Shown here one piece after another: positions 7,462-17,320 of a stretch of 64,000 bases of DNA. Made by a program: the position numbers and the translations under genes. The first letter of the stretch is position 1. Every line of letters begins with the position of its first letter. Source of the DNA: Brevundimonas vesicularis (GTDB lineage: Bacteria > Pseudomonadota > Alphaproteobacteria > Caulobacterales > Caulobacteraceae); NCBI RefSeq assembly GCF_027105095.1, contig NZ_CP114278.1, forward strand, positions 1,984,001 to 2,048,000, given 5' to 3'. The notes under the pieces are model-generated. The model did no database searches. It worked only from the letters and a program-made list of their open reading frames with translations, and was not told where the DNA came from.

Positions 7462-9246
7462 ATGACCTATCGCGCGCCCGTTCGAGACCTGGCCTTCACT
7501 CTGGAATCCGTCGCCGGCATGGCCGACGTGGCCGCAACCGGCGCCTTTCCCGACTACGACGCCGATGTCGCCGGCGCCGTTCTGGAGGCGGCGGGACAGT
7601 TCTCGGAAGAGGTGCTGGCTCCGCTCAACCGGATCGGTGATCAGAAGGGCTCGACCTACGCCAACGGCGCCGTCACCGCCGCGCCTGGATTCGCCGACGC
7701 CTATCGCCAGTTCGCGGCCGGCGGCTGGACCGGGCTGTCGGCCTCGACCGAAGCGGGCGGGCAGGCCCTGCCCAAGGCGCTGGAACTGGCGGCCTACGAG
7801 ACCGTCCATGCCGCCAACATGGCGTTCGGCCTCTGTCCCATGCTGTCGCTGGCCTCGATCGAGGCGCTGGAGCAGGTCGGGACGGAAGAGCAGAAGGCCA
7901 AATATCTGACCAAGCTGGTCAGCGGCGAATGGACCGGCGCCATGGTGCTGACCGAGCCGGGCGCCGGATCGGACCTGGGTTCGCTGATCACCACGGCGAC
8001 GCCGAACGGCGACGGGACCTATGCGCTGAACGGGCAGAAGATCTACATCACCTGGGGCGACCACGACGCGACCGACAACATCGTCCATCTGGTGTTGGCC
8101 CGTCTGCCGGACGCGCCCAAGGGCCCCAAGGGCATCAGCCTGTTCCTGGCGTCGAAGTTCGCGGTGAAGGAAGACGGCACGCTGGGCGACCGCAACGCCT
8201 TCCGCCCCGTCGGCGTCGAGCACAAGCTGGGCATCCACGCCTCGCCGACCTGCGTCATGAGCTATGAGGGGGCGACCGCGGAACTGGTCGGCCAGCCGAA
8301 CCAGGGCCTGGCCCATATGTTCGTGATGATGAACGCGGCGCGCCTGGCCGTCGGCGTCGAGGGCGTCGGCATCGCCGAACGCGCCTACCAGCACGCACTC
8401 GCCTATGCCTTGGACCGTCGTCAGGGTCGCTCGGTTTGGACCGGCGAGGCCAACGCTCCGATCTTTGACCATCCCGACGTGCGCCGCATGCTCAGCGTCA
8501 TGAAGGCCAAGATTTCGGCGGCGCGCGCCGTTTGCCTGTCGACCGGCGTGGCCGCCGATCTCGCTCGCCACGCCGGGACCGAAGAGGAACGCCGTCGCTG
8601 GAAGGGACGAGAAGACCTGTTCACCCCGATCGCCAAGGCCTGGTCCACCGATATCGGCTGCGAGGTCGCCTCGATGGGCGTTCAGATCCACGGCGGCATG
8701 GGCTTCATCGAGGAGACCGGCGCGGCGCAATACTATCGCGACGCCCGCATCGCCCCGATCTACGAAGGCACCAACGGCATTCAGGCTATGGATCTGGTCG
8801 GTCGCAAACTGTCGATGGACGGCGGCGATGCAGCCAAGGCGCTGATCGCGGACATGAAGGCGACGCTGGTCGACCTCGGAAAGCTCTACAGCGGCAAGCC
8901 GGTCGAACGGTTCGCCACCGCCATCGAGGCGGTCGAGGACGCGACCCTGTGGCTGCTGGATCAGAAGGCCGATCCGAACGCGGCGGCCGATGTGCTGGCG
9001 GCGGCCGACGCCTATCTGAAACTGCTGGGCGATGTGGCCGGCGGTTGGATGCTGGCCAAGGGCGCGCTGGCGGCGAAGGCGAAGCTGGACGCCAACGACG
9101 GCGATCCGGTCTGGCTGCAGGGCAAGCTGGACCTCTACGAAGTCTATGCCGCCAATGTGCTGGGCCACGTCTCCAGCCGTCTGGCGGCCGTGGGTCAGGG
9201 CGGCGACCTACTGCGGCGCATGACGGTGGACGCGCTGGCCGGATGA
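7462..9246 (+). CDS. Acyl-CoA dehydrogenase, long form with C-terminal extension
   Basis: A 594-aa FAD-dependent acyl-CoA dehydrogenase. The FAD/substrate motif TEPGAGSDLGSL, GPKGISLFLASKF and the terminal signature MGVQIHGGMGFIEETGAAQYYRDARIAPIYEGTNGIQAMDLVGRK with its catalytic Glu (IYEGTNG) are present. The length near 600 aa and the extra C-terminal helical domain resemble the DmdC/FadE-type enzymes, including 3-methylmercaptopropionyl-CoA dehydrogenases; the actual substrate is unknown. The start is ATG 7462 with GAGGA just upstream; a TTG at 7450 is in frame but overlaps that ribosome site. It is divergent from the cytochrome b561 gene. Confidence 0.9.
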   Translation: MTYRAPVRDLAFTLESVAGMADVAATGAFPDYDADVAGAVLEAAGQFSEEVLAPLNRIGDQKGSTYANGAVTAAPGFADAYRQFAAGGWTGLSASTEAGGQALPKALELAAYETVHAANMAFGLCPMLSLASIEALEQVGTEEQKAKYLTKLVSGEWTGAMVLTEPGAGSDLGSLITTATPNGDGTYALNGQKIYITWGDHDATDNIVHLVLARLPDAPKGPKGISLFLASKFAVKEDGTLGDRNAFRPVGVEHKLGIHASPTCVMSYEGATAELVGQPNQGLAHMFVMMNAARLAVGVEGVGIAERAYQHALAYALDRRQGRSVWTGEANAPIFDHPDVRRMLSVMKAKISAARAVCLSTGVAADLARHAGTEEERRRWKGREDLFTPIAKAWSTDIGCEVASMGVQIHGGMGFIEETGAAQYYRDARIAPIYEGTNGIQAMDLVGRKLSMDGGDAAKALIADMKATLVDLGKLYSGKPVERFATAIEAVEDATLWLLDQKADPNAAADVLAAADAYLKLLGDVAGGWMLAKGALAAKAKLDANDGDPVWLQGKLDLYEVYAANVLGHVSSRLAAVGQGGDLLRRMTVDALAG

Positions 9247-9325
9247 TCGGCTTGGCGTTTCTTCGTTTGACGTAGAGGGGGCCGGACCTTCAAGGTCCGC
9301 CCTTCAAACAGGCAGGGAGCGTTCG

Positions 9326-11545
9326 ATGAATCGTCGGCAACTGATCATGTCCACGGCGGCGACCGCCCTCGCCGTCTCGGCCTCCCCCGCGCTCGCCCGT
9401 CAGTCCACCGGATCCCCCATGCCTCAGCCGCCCGTCGCCAAGAAAATCCCTGTCGTCATCGAACAGCTGGGCCGCACCCGCACAGACGACTATCAGTGGA
9501 TGAAGGACGACAATTGGCAGGCTGTCCTGCGCGATCCGACCCTGATCAAGGCCGAGGTCAAGGAACACCTGATCGCCGAGAACGCCTACCGCGAGGCCAT
9601 GATGGCCTCCACCCTGCCCTTGCAGGAGACGATGTTCGCCGAGATGCGCGGCCGCATCAAGGAAGACGACAGCTCGGTTCCCGCGCCGGACGGCGGCTGG
9701 AACTACTATGTCGAATACCAGACGGGCGATCAGCACCCCCGCTACATGCGCGTCGAGCGTCAGGGCACGTGGATGGTGGATGGTCAGCCGGTGACGAAAA
9801 ACTTCGTCATGGCGCCTACGCCTCAACTGCTGCTGGACGCCAACGAACTGGCCAAGGGCAAGGCCTATTCGGAAGTGTCCGCCGCGAGCCACAGCCCGGA
9901 TCACTCCCTCTTCGCCTATGCGGAGGACGCCCAGGGTTCCGAGGTTCACAAGATCTACGTCAAGGATCTGGCGACCGGCGAGGTGTTGCCCGAGGTGATC
10001 GATAGCGCCACCGGCGACTTCGTCTTCTCGCCGGACAGCCAGTGGATCTTCTGGACCAACCGCGACGACAACGGCCGTCCGGACAAGATCTTCCGTCGCC
10101 CGGCGCGCGGCGGCGAGACCACCCTGGTCTATGAGGAAGCCGACGACGGCATGTTCATCGGCGTGGGCCGCACCGCCGATGACCAGTTCATCGTGATCGG
10201 CATCCAGAACCAGGAAACGTCGGAGGCGCGCTACATTCCCGCCGCCACGCCGACGGCCGAACCCGTCGTGCTGGAGCCGCGCGTGGTCGGGACCCGCTAC
10301 GACGTCGATCACTGGGGCGACCGCTGGGTGATCCGCACCAATGCGGACGACGCCATCGATTTCAAGATCGTCCAGGCCCCGACCGCGACGCCGGCTAAGG
10401 CGAACTGGACCGATCTGGTGCCGCACACGCCGGGCCGCTTCATCGAAGGCCTGGACCTGACCAACGCCCATCTGGCGCGTCAGGAACGTGCAGACGCCAA
10501 TACCCGCATCATCATCCGCGACCGCGAAGGCGCCGAGCATGAGATCGCGGTGGACGAACCGGCCTTCGCCCTGTCGCTGGCCGGTGCCTCCGAATACGAG
10601 ACGACGACCACACGCTACACCTACAACTCGCCGTCTACGCCGACGCAGACCTTCGACTACGACATGTCGTCGCGCGAGCGGACCCTGCGCAAGACGCAGC
10701 AGATTCCGTCCGGTCACAATATCGAGGACTATGTGGTCGAGCGGCTGAACGCCCCGGCTTCGGACGGCCAGTTGGTGCCGGTGACGGTGCTGCGTCGCAA
10801 ATCGACGCCCGTCGATGGTTCGGCGCCCCTGCTGCTCTACGGATACGGCTCCTACGGCATCCCCATGCCGGCCAGCTTCTCGACCAACCGGCTGTCTCTG
10901 GTGGATCGCGGCTGGATCTACGCCATCGCCCACATTCGCGGCGGTTCGGACAAGGGCTGGGGCTGGTTCTTGGACGCCCGGAAGATGACGAAGAAGAACA
11001 CCTTCACCGACTTCATCGCCTCCGCCGAACACCTGATCGACAACAAATACGCCACGGCCGGAAACATCGTGGCCCAGGGCGGATCTGCGGGCGGTCTGTT
11101 GATGGGCGCGGTCAACAATATGCGGCCCGACCTGTGGGCCGGGATCATCGGTCAGGTGCCGTTCGTGGACGTGATCAACACCATGTCTGACACCTCCCTG
11201 CCGCTGACGCCGCCGGAATGGCCCGAGTGGGGCAATCCGATCGAGGACCCGGCCGCCTACGACTACATGATGAGCTACAGCCCCTACGATCAGGTCGAGC
11301 CGAAAGCCTATCCGGCGGTGCTGGCGACGGGGGGCCTGTCCGATCCGCGCGTCACCTACTGGGAGCCGGAGAAGTGGGTCGCCAAACTGCGACCCGCCAC
11401 CACCTCGGGCAAGCCTGTGCTGCTGAAGATCAATATGGAGGCCGGTCACGGGGGCGCGGCCGGGCGGTTCGACTATCTGAAAGAAGTCGCCCACGACTAC
11501 GCCTTCGCCGTCTGGGCCATCGACAAGGGCTGGGAGCAGGCGTGA
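9326..11545 (+). CDS. S9A prolyl oligopeptidase family serine peptidase (oligopeptidase B-like), exported
   Basis: A 739-aa peptidase with an N-terminal beta-propeller and a C-terminal alpha/beta-hydrolase domain. The catalytic triad can be placed at S587 (GGSAGG), D673 (GLSDPRV) and H708 (AGHGGAAG). The conserved loops YGSYGIPM and HIRGGSDKGW are those of oligopeptidase B (PtrB). The N-terminus MNRRQLIMSTAATALAVSASPALA looks like a signal peptide with an Arg pair, possibly Tat, so a periplasmic location is likely, unlike cytosolic E. coli PtrB. GGGAG lies before the ATG. The next acetyltransferase overlaps its stop by GTGA. Confidence 0.92.
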   Translation: MNRRQLIMSTAATALAVSASPALARQSTGSPMPQPPVAKKIPVVIEQLGRTRTDDYQWMKDDNWQAVLRDPTLIKAEVKEHLIAENAYREAMMASTLPLQETMFAEMRGRIKEDDSSVPAPDGGWNYYVEYQTGDQHPRYMRVERQGTWMVDGQPVTKNFVMAPTPQLLLDANELAKGKAYSEVSAASHSPDHSLFAYAEDAQGSEVHKIYVKDLATGEVLPEVIDSATGDFVFSPDSQWIFWTNRDDNGRPDKIFRRPARGGETTLVYEEADDGMFIGVGRTADDQFIVIGIQNQETSEARYIPAATPTAEPVVLEPRVVGTRYDVDHWGDRWVIRTNADDAIDFKIVQAPTATPAKANWTDLVPHTPGRFIEGLDLTNAHLARQERADANTRIIIRDREGAEHEIAVDEPAFALSLAGASEYETTTTRYTYNSPSTPTQTFDYDMSSRERTLRKTQQIPSGHNIEDYVVERLNAPASDGQLVPVTVLRRKSTPVDGSAPLLLYGYGSYGIPMPASFSTNRLSLVDRGWIYAIAHIRGGSDKGWGWFLDARKMTKKNTFTDFIASAEHLIDNKYATAGNIVAQGGSAGGLLMGAVNNMRPDLWAGIIGQVPFVDVINTMSDTSLPLTPPEWPEWGNPIEDPAAYDYMMSYSPYDQVEPKAYPAVLATGGLSDPRVTYWEPEKWVAKLRPATTSGKPVLLKINMEAGHGGAAGRFDYLKEVAHDYAFAVWAIDKGWEQA

Positions 11546-12108
11546 GCGGACTGACTGTTCGCGACGCCCGTCCTGACGACACCGCCGCGATCACGGCCAT
11601 CTATGCCGAAAGCGTCGCCAATGGGCGCGGCACCTTCGAACTGGAGGCGCCCGACGAGGTCGAAATGGCCTTACGGCTCGCCGCCGTCGAAGCGCTCGGC
11701 CTGCCGCGCCTTGTGGTCGAGGTCGACGGCGCGGTCGCCGGATATGCCTATGCCGGGCCGTTTCGCACGCGTCAGGCCTATCGCTACATGGTCGAGGACT
11801 CGATCTACGTCGCGCCTTGGGCCAGGGGCCGCGGCGTCGCCGGCGCCCTGCTCGATGCGCTGATTGCACGGTGCGAAGCGATGGGTCTTCGTCAGATGGT
11901 CGCGGTCATCGGCGATTCGGAGAACGTCGGCTCAATCGCCCTGCACCGTAAGCGCGGCTTCACCGACGCCGGCGTGTTCAAGGCGGCCGGCTGGAAGCAC
12001 GAGGACTGGCGCGACGTGGTGTTCATGCAGCGCGCGCTGAGCGACGGCGGCGCCACAGCGCCCGACGCGCAGGGTCTGCCGCTTGTAGACAAAAAGCCGC
12101 TGCGCTGA
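11542..12108 (+). CDS. GNAT N-acetyltransferase, phosphinothricin acetyltransferase (Pat/YncA)-like
   Basis: A 188-aa acetyltransferase of the Pat/Bar/MnaT group: it starts LTVRDARPDDTAAITAIYAESV, has YRYMVEDSIYVAPWARGRGVAGALLDALI as motif A, and IALHRKRGFTDAGVFKAAGWKHEDWRDVV at the end. Relatives acetylate phosphinothricin, methionine sulfoximine or related amino acids; here the substrate is not known. The GTG start at 11542 overlaps the stop of the oligopeptidase gene (GTGA), with GGGAG upstream inside that gene, so translation is coupled. A C-terminal tail of about 20 residues is not conserved family sequence. Confidence 0.86.
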   Translation: MSGLTVRDARPDDTAAITAIYAESVANGRGTFELEAPDEVEMALRLAAVEALGLPRLVVEVDGAVAGYAYAGPFRTRQAYRYMVEDSIYVAPWARGRGVAGALLDALIARCEAMGLRQMVAVIGDSENVGSIALHRKRGFTDAGVFKAAGWKHEDWRDVVFMQRALSDGGATAPDAQGLPLVDKKPLR

Positions 12109-12147
12109 CGCATTGCGGCGTCATCACCCGACGCCTATCCTGACGCT

Positions 12148-12486
12148 GTGAAGATGGTTCAATCCCTTTTGCTGCTGATCGGCGCCCTGTCGGTGCTGGC
12201 GCTCGGCACGGTCGGCGCGTCGGCGTCGCCGGCAAACGCTGCGCCGTGCCATGAAACGGGCCATGAGACGGGCCAATCTTCGCCAGAGCAGACTCCCAGC
12301 CATGCGCCCAAAGCCATGAAGGCGATGGTCTGCTGCGTCGCCTGTGTGGCGGCGCCCACGCTGGATTCTGCGCCGATCTCCGCCCTGACCCTGTCGCCGG
12401 CGCGCGTCGCCGCTGTTCCCGCCGCTCTGCCGGCCGGTCGGCTGTTGTCGCCGGAGCCCGGTCCACCCCGCCTCCTGATCGTCTGA
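12148..12486 (+). CDS. Small secreted Cys/His-containing protein, possibly metal related
   Basis: A 112-aa hypothetical protein. After a hydrophobic signal-like segment (VQSLLLLIGALSVLALG) it has APCHETGHETG and a MVCCVACVAAP patch, which could bind a soft metal; the C-terminus is Ala/Pro rich. I do not recognise a named family. The start could be GTG 12148 or ATG 12154; neither has a clear Shine-Dalgarno. It lies 56 bases before the His/Met-rich outer-membrane protein, an arrangement reminiscent of copper-response operons, but this is inference. Confidence 0.65.
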   Translation: MKMVQSLLLLIGALSVLALGTVGASASPANAAPCHETGHETGQSSPEQTPSHAPKAMKAMVCCVACVAAPTLDSAPISALTLSPARVAAVPAALPAGRLLSPEPGPPRLLIV

Positions 12487-12494
12487 CACCGCTC

Positions 12495-12511
12495 GCGCCT
12501 TCTGAAGGCGC
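12495..12511 (+). other. Intercistronic stem-loop between the Cys/His protein and the outer-membrane protein
   Basis: Perfect 7-bp inverted repeat GCGCCTT-CTG-AAGGCGC beginning 8 bases after the upstream stop. No T-run follows, so an mRNA-processing or stabilising hairpin is more likely than a terminator. Confidence 0.35.
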
Positions 12512-12542
12512 AAATCGTTCCGATCATCAGAGGAGGCCTTGA

Positions 12543-13895
12543 ATGGCTATCCGCACTCTCGTCGGCGCCTGCGCCGGCGTCTCCCTATTCGCCCTGGCTC
12601 AGGCTGCGGCGGCGCAGGATCACTCTCACCACGCGTCGAGCAAGCCCACTGCCGATCCGCACGCGGGTCACGACATGCCCATGTCATCCGCCGAACCGAT
12701 GACCGATCACGCCAGCATGGGTCACACGATGACCAGCCCGTATGGCCCCTGGCCCATCAACCGCGACGCCTCAGGCACCGGTTGGCAACCCGACGCCGGC
12801 GAACACGGTGGCATCCACACCGTCCGTGGCGACTGGATGGTGATGAGCCACGCCATGCTGAACCTGGTCTATGACAGCCAGTCCGGGCCGCGCGGCGGCG
12901 ACAAGACCTTCGTCGCCGGCATGCTGATGACCTCGGCTCGCCGTGACTTCGACGATGGTTCGACGCTGAACCTGCGCGCCATGCTCAGCCCCGACCCGCT
13001 GATGGGCAAGTCCGGCTATCCGCTGCTGCTGGCGGCGGGCGAGACGGCGGACGGGGTCAATCCGCTGGTCGATCGCCAGCACCCGCACGACTTCTTCATG
13101 GAGCTGTCGGCCAGCTATTCGAAGCGTCTGTCCGATAAGGACAGCGTTTACGGCTATATCGGCCTGCCTGGCGAGCCCGCCTTCGGGCCGCCCGCCTTCA
13201 TGCATCGCATGAGCGCGATAGACAGTCCGGAGGCGCCGATCACCCACCACTGGCTGGATTCGACCCATATCGTCTTCGGCGTGACCACCCTGGGCTGGGC
13301 GCACGACCGCTTCAAGATCGAGGCTTCGGCCTTCAAGGGACGCGAGCCGGACGAGGAACGCTGGGGCATCGACTCGCCACGGCTCGACAGTTGGTCGATC
13401 CGGACCGCCTGGAACCCAAACGACGAATGGTCGCTGCAAGCCTCCTACGCTGACGTCTCCGCGCCCGAACAGCTGGAGCCCGACGAGGACGAGACGAAAT
13501 GGTCGGCCAGCGCCATCCACACCCGCCGTCTTGGCGATGACGGCTGGTGGTCCTCGACGCTGGCCTGGGGCCGAAAGACCAACGACCACGGTGAATCGAA
13601 GGACGGCTGGTTGCTCGAATCGGCGGTCCATCCGAACGACCGCTGGACCGTCTTCGCCCGAGCCGAGCGGATCGAGACGGATGAATTGGTTCCCGGCGTC
13701 GGCGGCGGCCACGGCCCGCTCTACACCGTCGGCAAGGCGTCGGTCGGCGTGGTCCGCGATTGGCGGGTGGCCGAACACGTCCGGTTCGGCCTCGGCGGTC
13801 TCTATGCCATGAATCGCGTACCGACCGCGCTGGAGCCGCTCTACGGCGGCGATCCTGACGGCGCGATGATCTTCATGCGTTTGAAGATCGACTGA
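12543..13895 (+). CDS. Outer-membrane beta-barrel protein with His/Met-rich N-terminus, probable copper/metal-associated
   Basis: A 450-aa protein with a signal peptide (AGVSLFALAQAAAAQ) followed by a mature N-terminus packed with His and Met (QDHSHHASSK, HAGHDMPMSS, HASMGHTMTS), a pattern seen in periplasmic copper-handling proteins. The rest alternates amphipathic beta strands, with a conserved-looking DRQHPHDFFMELSASYS segment and WSASAIHTRRL / SSTLAWGRK strands, and ends in a short final strand (AMIFMRLKID), consistent with an outer-membrane barrel. AGGAGG (12531-12536) gives a strong ribosome site. No sensor or efflux gene is adjacent, so metal involvement rests on composition and on the neighbouring Cys/His protein. 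Confidence 0.7.
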   Translation: MAIRTLVGACAGVSLFALAQAAAAQDHSHHASSKPTADPHAGHDMPMSSAEPMTDHASMGHTMTSPYGPWPINRDASGTGWQPDAGEHGGIHTVRGDWMVMSHAMLNLVYDSQSGPRGGDKTFVAGMLMTSARRDFDDGSTLNLRAMLSPDPLMGKSGYPLLLAAGETADGVNPLVDRQHPHDFFMELSASYSKRLSDKDSVYGYIGLPGEPAFGPPAFMHRMSAIDSPEAPITHHWLDSTHIVFGVTTLGWAHDRFKIEASAFKGREPDEERWGIDSPRLDSWSIRTAWNPNDEWSLQASYADVSAPEQLEPDEDETKWSASAIHTRRLGDDGWWSSTLAWGRKTNDHGESKDGWLLESAVHPNDRWTVFARAERIETDELVPGVGGGHGPLYTVGKASVGVVRDWRVAEHVRFGLGGLYAMNRVPTALEPLYGGDPDGAMIFMRLKID

Positions 13896-13899
13896 CGGC

Positions 13900-14058
13900 T
13901 CAGGCCCGTCCGGCTTCGGCCGGGCGGGCCGGCGGCTCCGCGAAATGCCGGACGGCTTCATAGCCCAGCAGCGCCACGCCAAGCGCGAGCATCAGGCCTC
14001 CGACGATCAGGATCAGCCGAACGTGCCGATGCAGTTGATAAAGCAACTCGCCGATCAT
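13900..14058 (-). CDS. Small single-pass membrane protein (52 aa)
   Basis: A small ORF of 52 codons, ATG at 14058 (MIGELLYQLHRHVR...) to TGA at 13900. A basic N-terminus is followed by one strong hydrophobic helix, LILIVGGLMLALGVALLGY, and a Pro/Ala/Arg tail, suggesting an inner-membrane protein. The upstream GCGGGAC is a weak Shine-Dalgarno. It is convergent with the outer-membrane protein gene (4-base gap). Its last codons coincide with a long GC hairpin, so the coding call competes with a pure terminator explanation for that part. Function unknown. Confidence 0.5.
   Translation of the reverse strand: MIGELLYQLHRHVRLILIVGGLMLALGVALLGYEAVRHFAEPPARPAEAGRA
13903..13930. terminator. Long GC hairpin with TTCG tetraloop (terminator-like)
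   Basis: 12-bp stem GGCCCGTCCGGC / GCCGGGCGGGCC (one G-T wobble) closed by TTCG, starting 7 bases after the outer-membrane protein stop. It can form from either strand; there is no T-run on the plus side. It lies within the last codons of the 52-aa minus-strand ORF. Confidence 0.55.
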
Positions 14059-14116
14059 CGACGGTCCCGCCGCATTCGGATCGTGCCAATTCGATCCGTT
14101 CCGGACAGTCTACTGC

Positions 14117-14153
14117 AAAACGCGGACCTGATGGAGTCCGTCAGAACCGCGTT
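14117..14153 (-). terminator. Rho-independent terminator of pyrG
   Basis: Read on the minus strand just after the pyrG stop: AACGCGG ... CCGCGTT (7-bp outer stem, with an inner CTGA/TCAG pairing) followed directly by TTTTGC. Confidence 0.6.
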
Positions 14154-14156
14154 CCG

Positions 14157-16363
<2,207 letters not shown>

Positions 16364-16427
16364 GTGGGCGCGGATCTGCGCCGATCAAGCGGCGGCCTCT
16401 ATCATCGAAGCGCGCCAGGGGCAAACG

Positions 16428-17180
16428 TCACGCGGCTGCGTTGACGATCGGCAGAAAGTCCTCGGCCTTCAAGGACGCGCCGCCGACCAGGGCGCCGCCG
16501 ACTTCCGGCGTGGCCAGAATGTCCCGCGCATTCTCTGGCTTGACCGAACCGCCGTAAAGAATGGGCGCGGTGCGAGCGCCCTCTCCCAGCTTTGCGACGA
16601 TGGCGGCGCGCACGGCTGCATGGACCTCGGCGATCTGATCCAGCGTCGCGGTCAGGCCCGTCCCGATGGCCCAGACGGGCTCATAGGCCACCGCAAAGTC
16701 GCGCTCGGCCAGGCTTGACGGCAGCGAGCCCGCGACCTGGCCCGACACGACGGCGATGGCGTCGCCCGCTTCCCGCTGCTGCAGGGTTTCACCCACGCAC
16801 ACAATGGGCTCCAGCCCGGCGGCGACGGCGGCCTCGACCTTGGCGGCGACGTCCGCATCAGTCTCGCCGAAAGCCGAGCGGCGTTCGGAATGCCCCAGGA
16901 TCACCACGGTCGCGCCGGCGTCGGCCAGCATCTCAGCCGATACCGAGCCGGTGAACGCGCCGGCGGGTTTCTCATGGCAGTCCTGACCGCCCACGGCCAC
17001 GCCGCTGCCCGCCAGGGCGGACTGCATACGGTCGATTAGCGTCGACGGCGGGCAAAGCACCACACGGCATTCCTGCGCCGTCGTTCCGACGGCGTCCCTG
17101 ATCGCCTCAGCCTGCGCCAAGCCGGCCGAGACGCCGTTCATCTTCCAATTGCCGACGATCATCTTCACGGATTGTTTCAT
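16428..17180 (-). CDS. tpiA: Triosephosphate isomerase
   Basis: A 250-aa TIM-barrel enzyme interconverting dihydroxyacetone phosphate and glyceraldehyde 3-phosphate. Active-site elements are present: the Lys in VGNWKMNG, the His in VILGHSERR, the Glu in VAYEPVWAIGTG, and the phosphate loop YGGSVKPENA. I used the ATG at 17180 (MKQSVKMIVGNWKMNG), with AGGCGG upstream; the 20 codons before it are not family sequence. It heads the tpiA-secG run and diverges from the PpiD-like gene. Confidence 0.96.
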   Translation of the reverse strand: MKQSVKMIVGNWKMNGVSAGLAQAEAIRDAVGTTAQECRVVLCPPSTLIDRMQSALAGSGVAVGGQDCHEKPAGAFTGSVSAEMLADAGATVVILGHSERRSAFGETDADVAAKVEAAVAAGLEPIVCVGETLQQREAGDAIAVVSGQVAGSLPSSLAERDFAVAYEPVWAIGTGLTATLDQIAEVHAAVRAAIVAKLGEGARTAPILYGGSVKPENARDILATPEVGGALVGGASLKAEDFLPIVNAAA

Positions 17181-17250
17181 GGCCGCCTGTCTAGAAGGCG
17201 AAAACCGCCAAGCCAAGAGGCGCCGCCGCAATCCGGACACGACGCCATCC

Positions 17251-17279
17251 TTGCAGCGGCGGCCCCGCCCCGACTATAC
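17251..17279 (+). promoter_or_regulatory. Putative promoter of the ppiD-like/trp operon
   Basis: TTGCAG (17251-17256) and CTATAC (17274-17279), 17-bp spacing, 42 bases before the start codon of the peptidyl-prolyl isomerase gene and within the 140-bp divergent region with tpiA. Confidence 0.4.
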
Positions 17280-17320
17280 GCGACGATTGACGCCAATATC
17301 GGCCAGTCCCGGGTTTTCGA

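Noticed and set aside
9284..9298. Inverted repeat ggaccttcaaggtcc before the oligopeptidase gene
   Set aside because: Too short a loop and no T-run to call a terminator; may be chance.
9290..11494. 734-aa minus-strand ORF opposite the oligopeptidase gene
   Set aside because: Typical antisense open frame of GC-rich coding sequence; its residues (His/Val/Asp/Arg/Gly pattern) show no domain, while the plus-strand peptidase has an intact catalytic triad.
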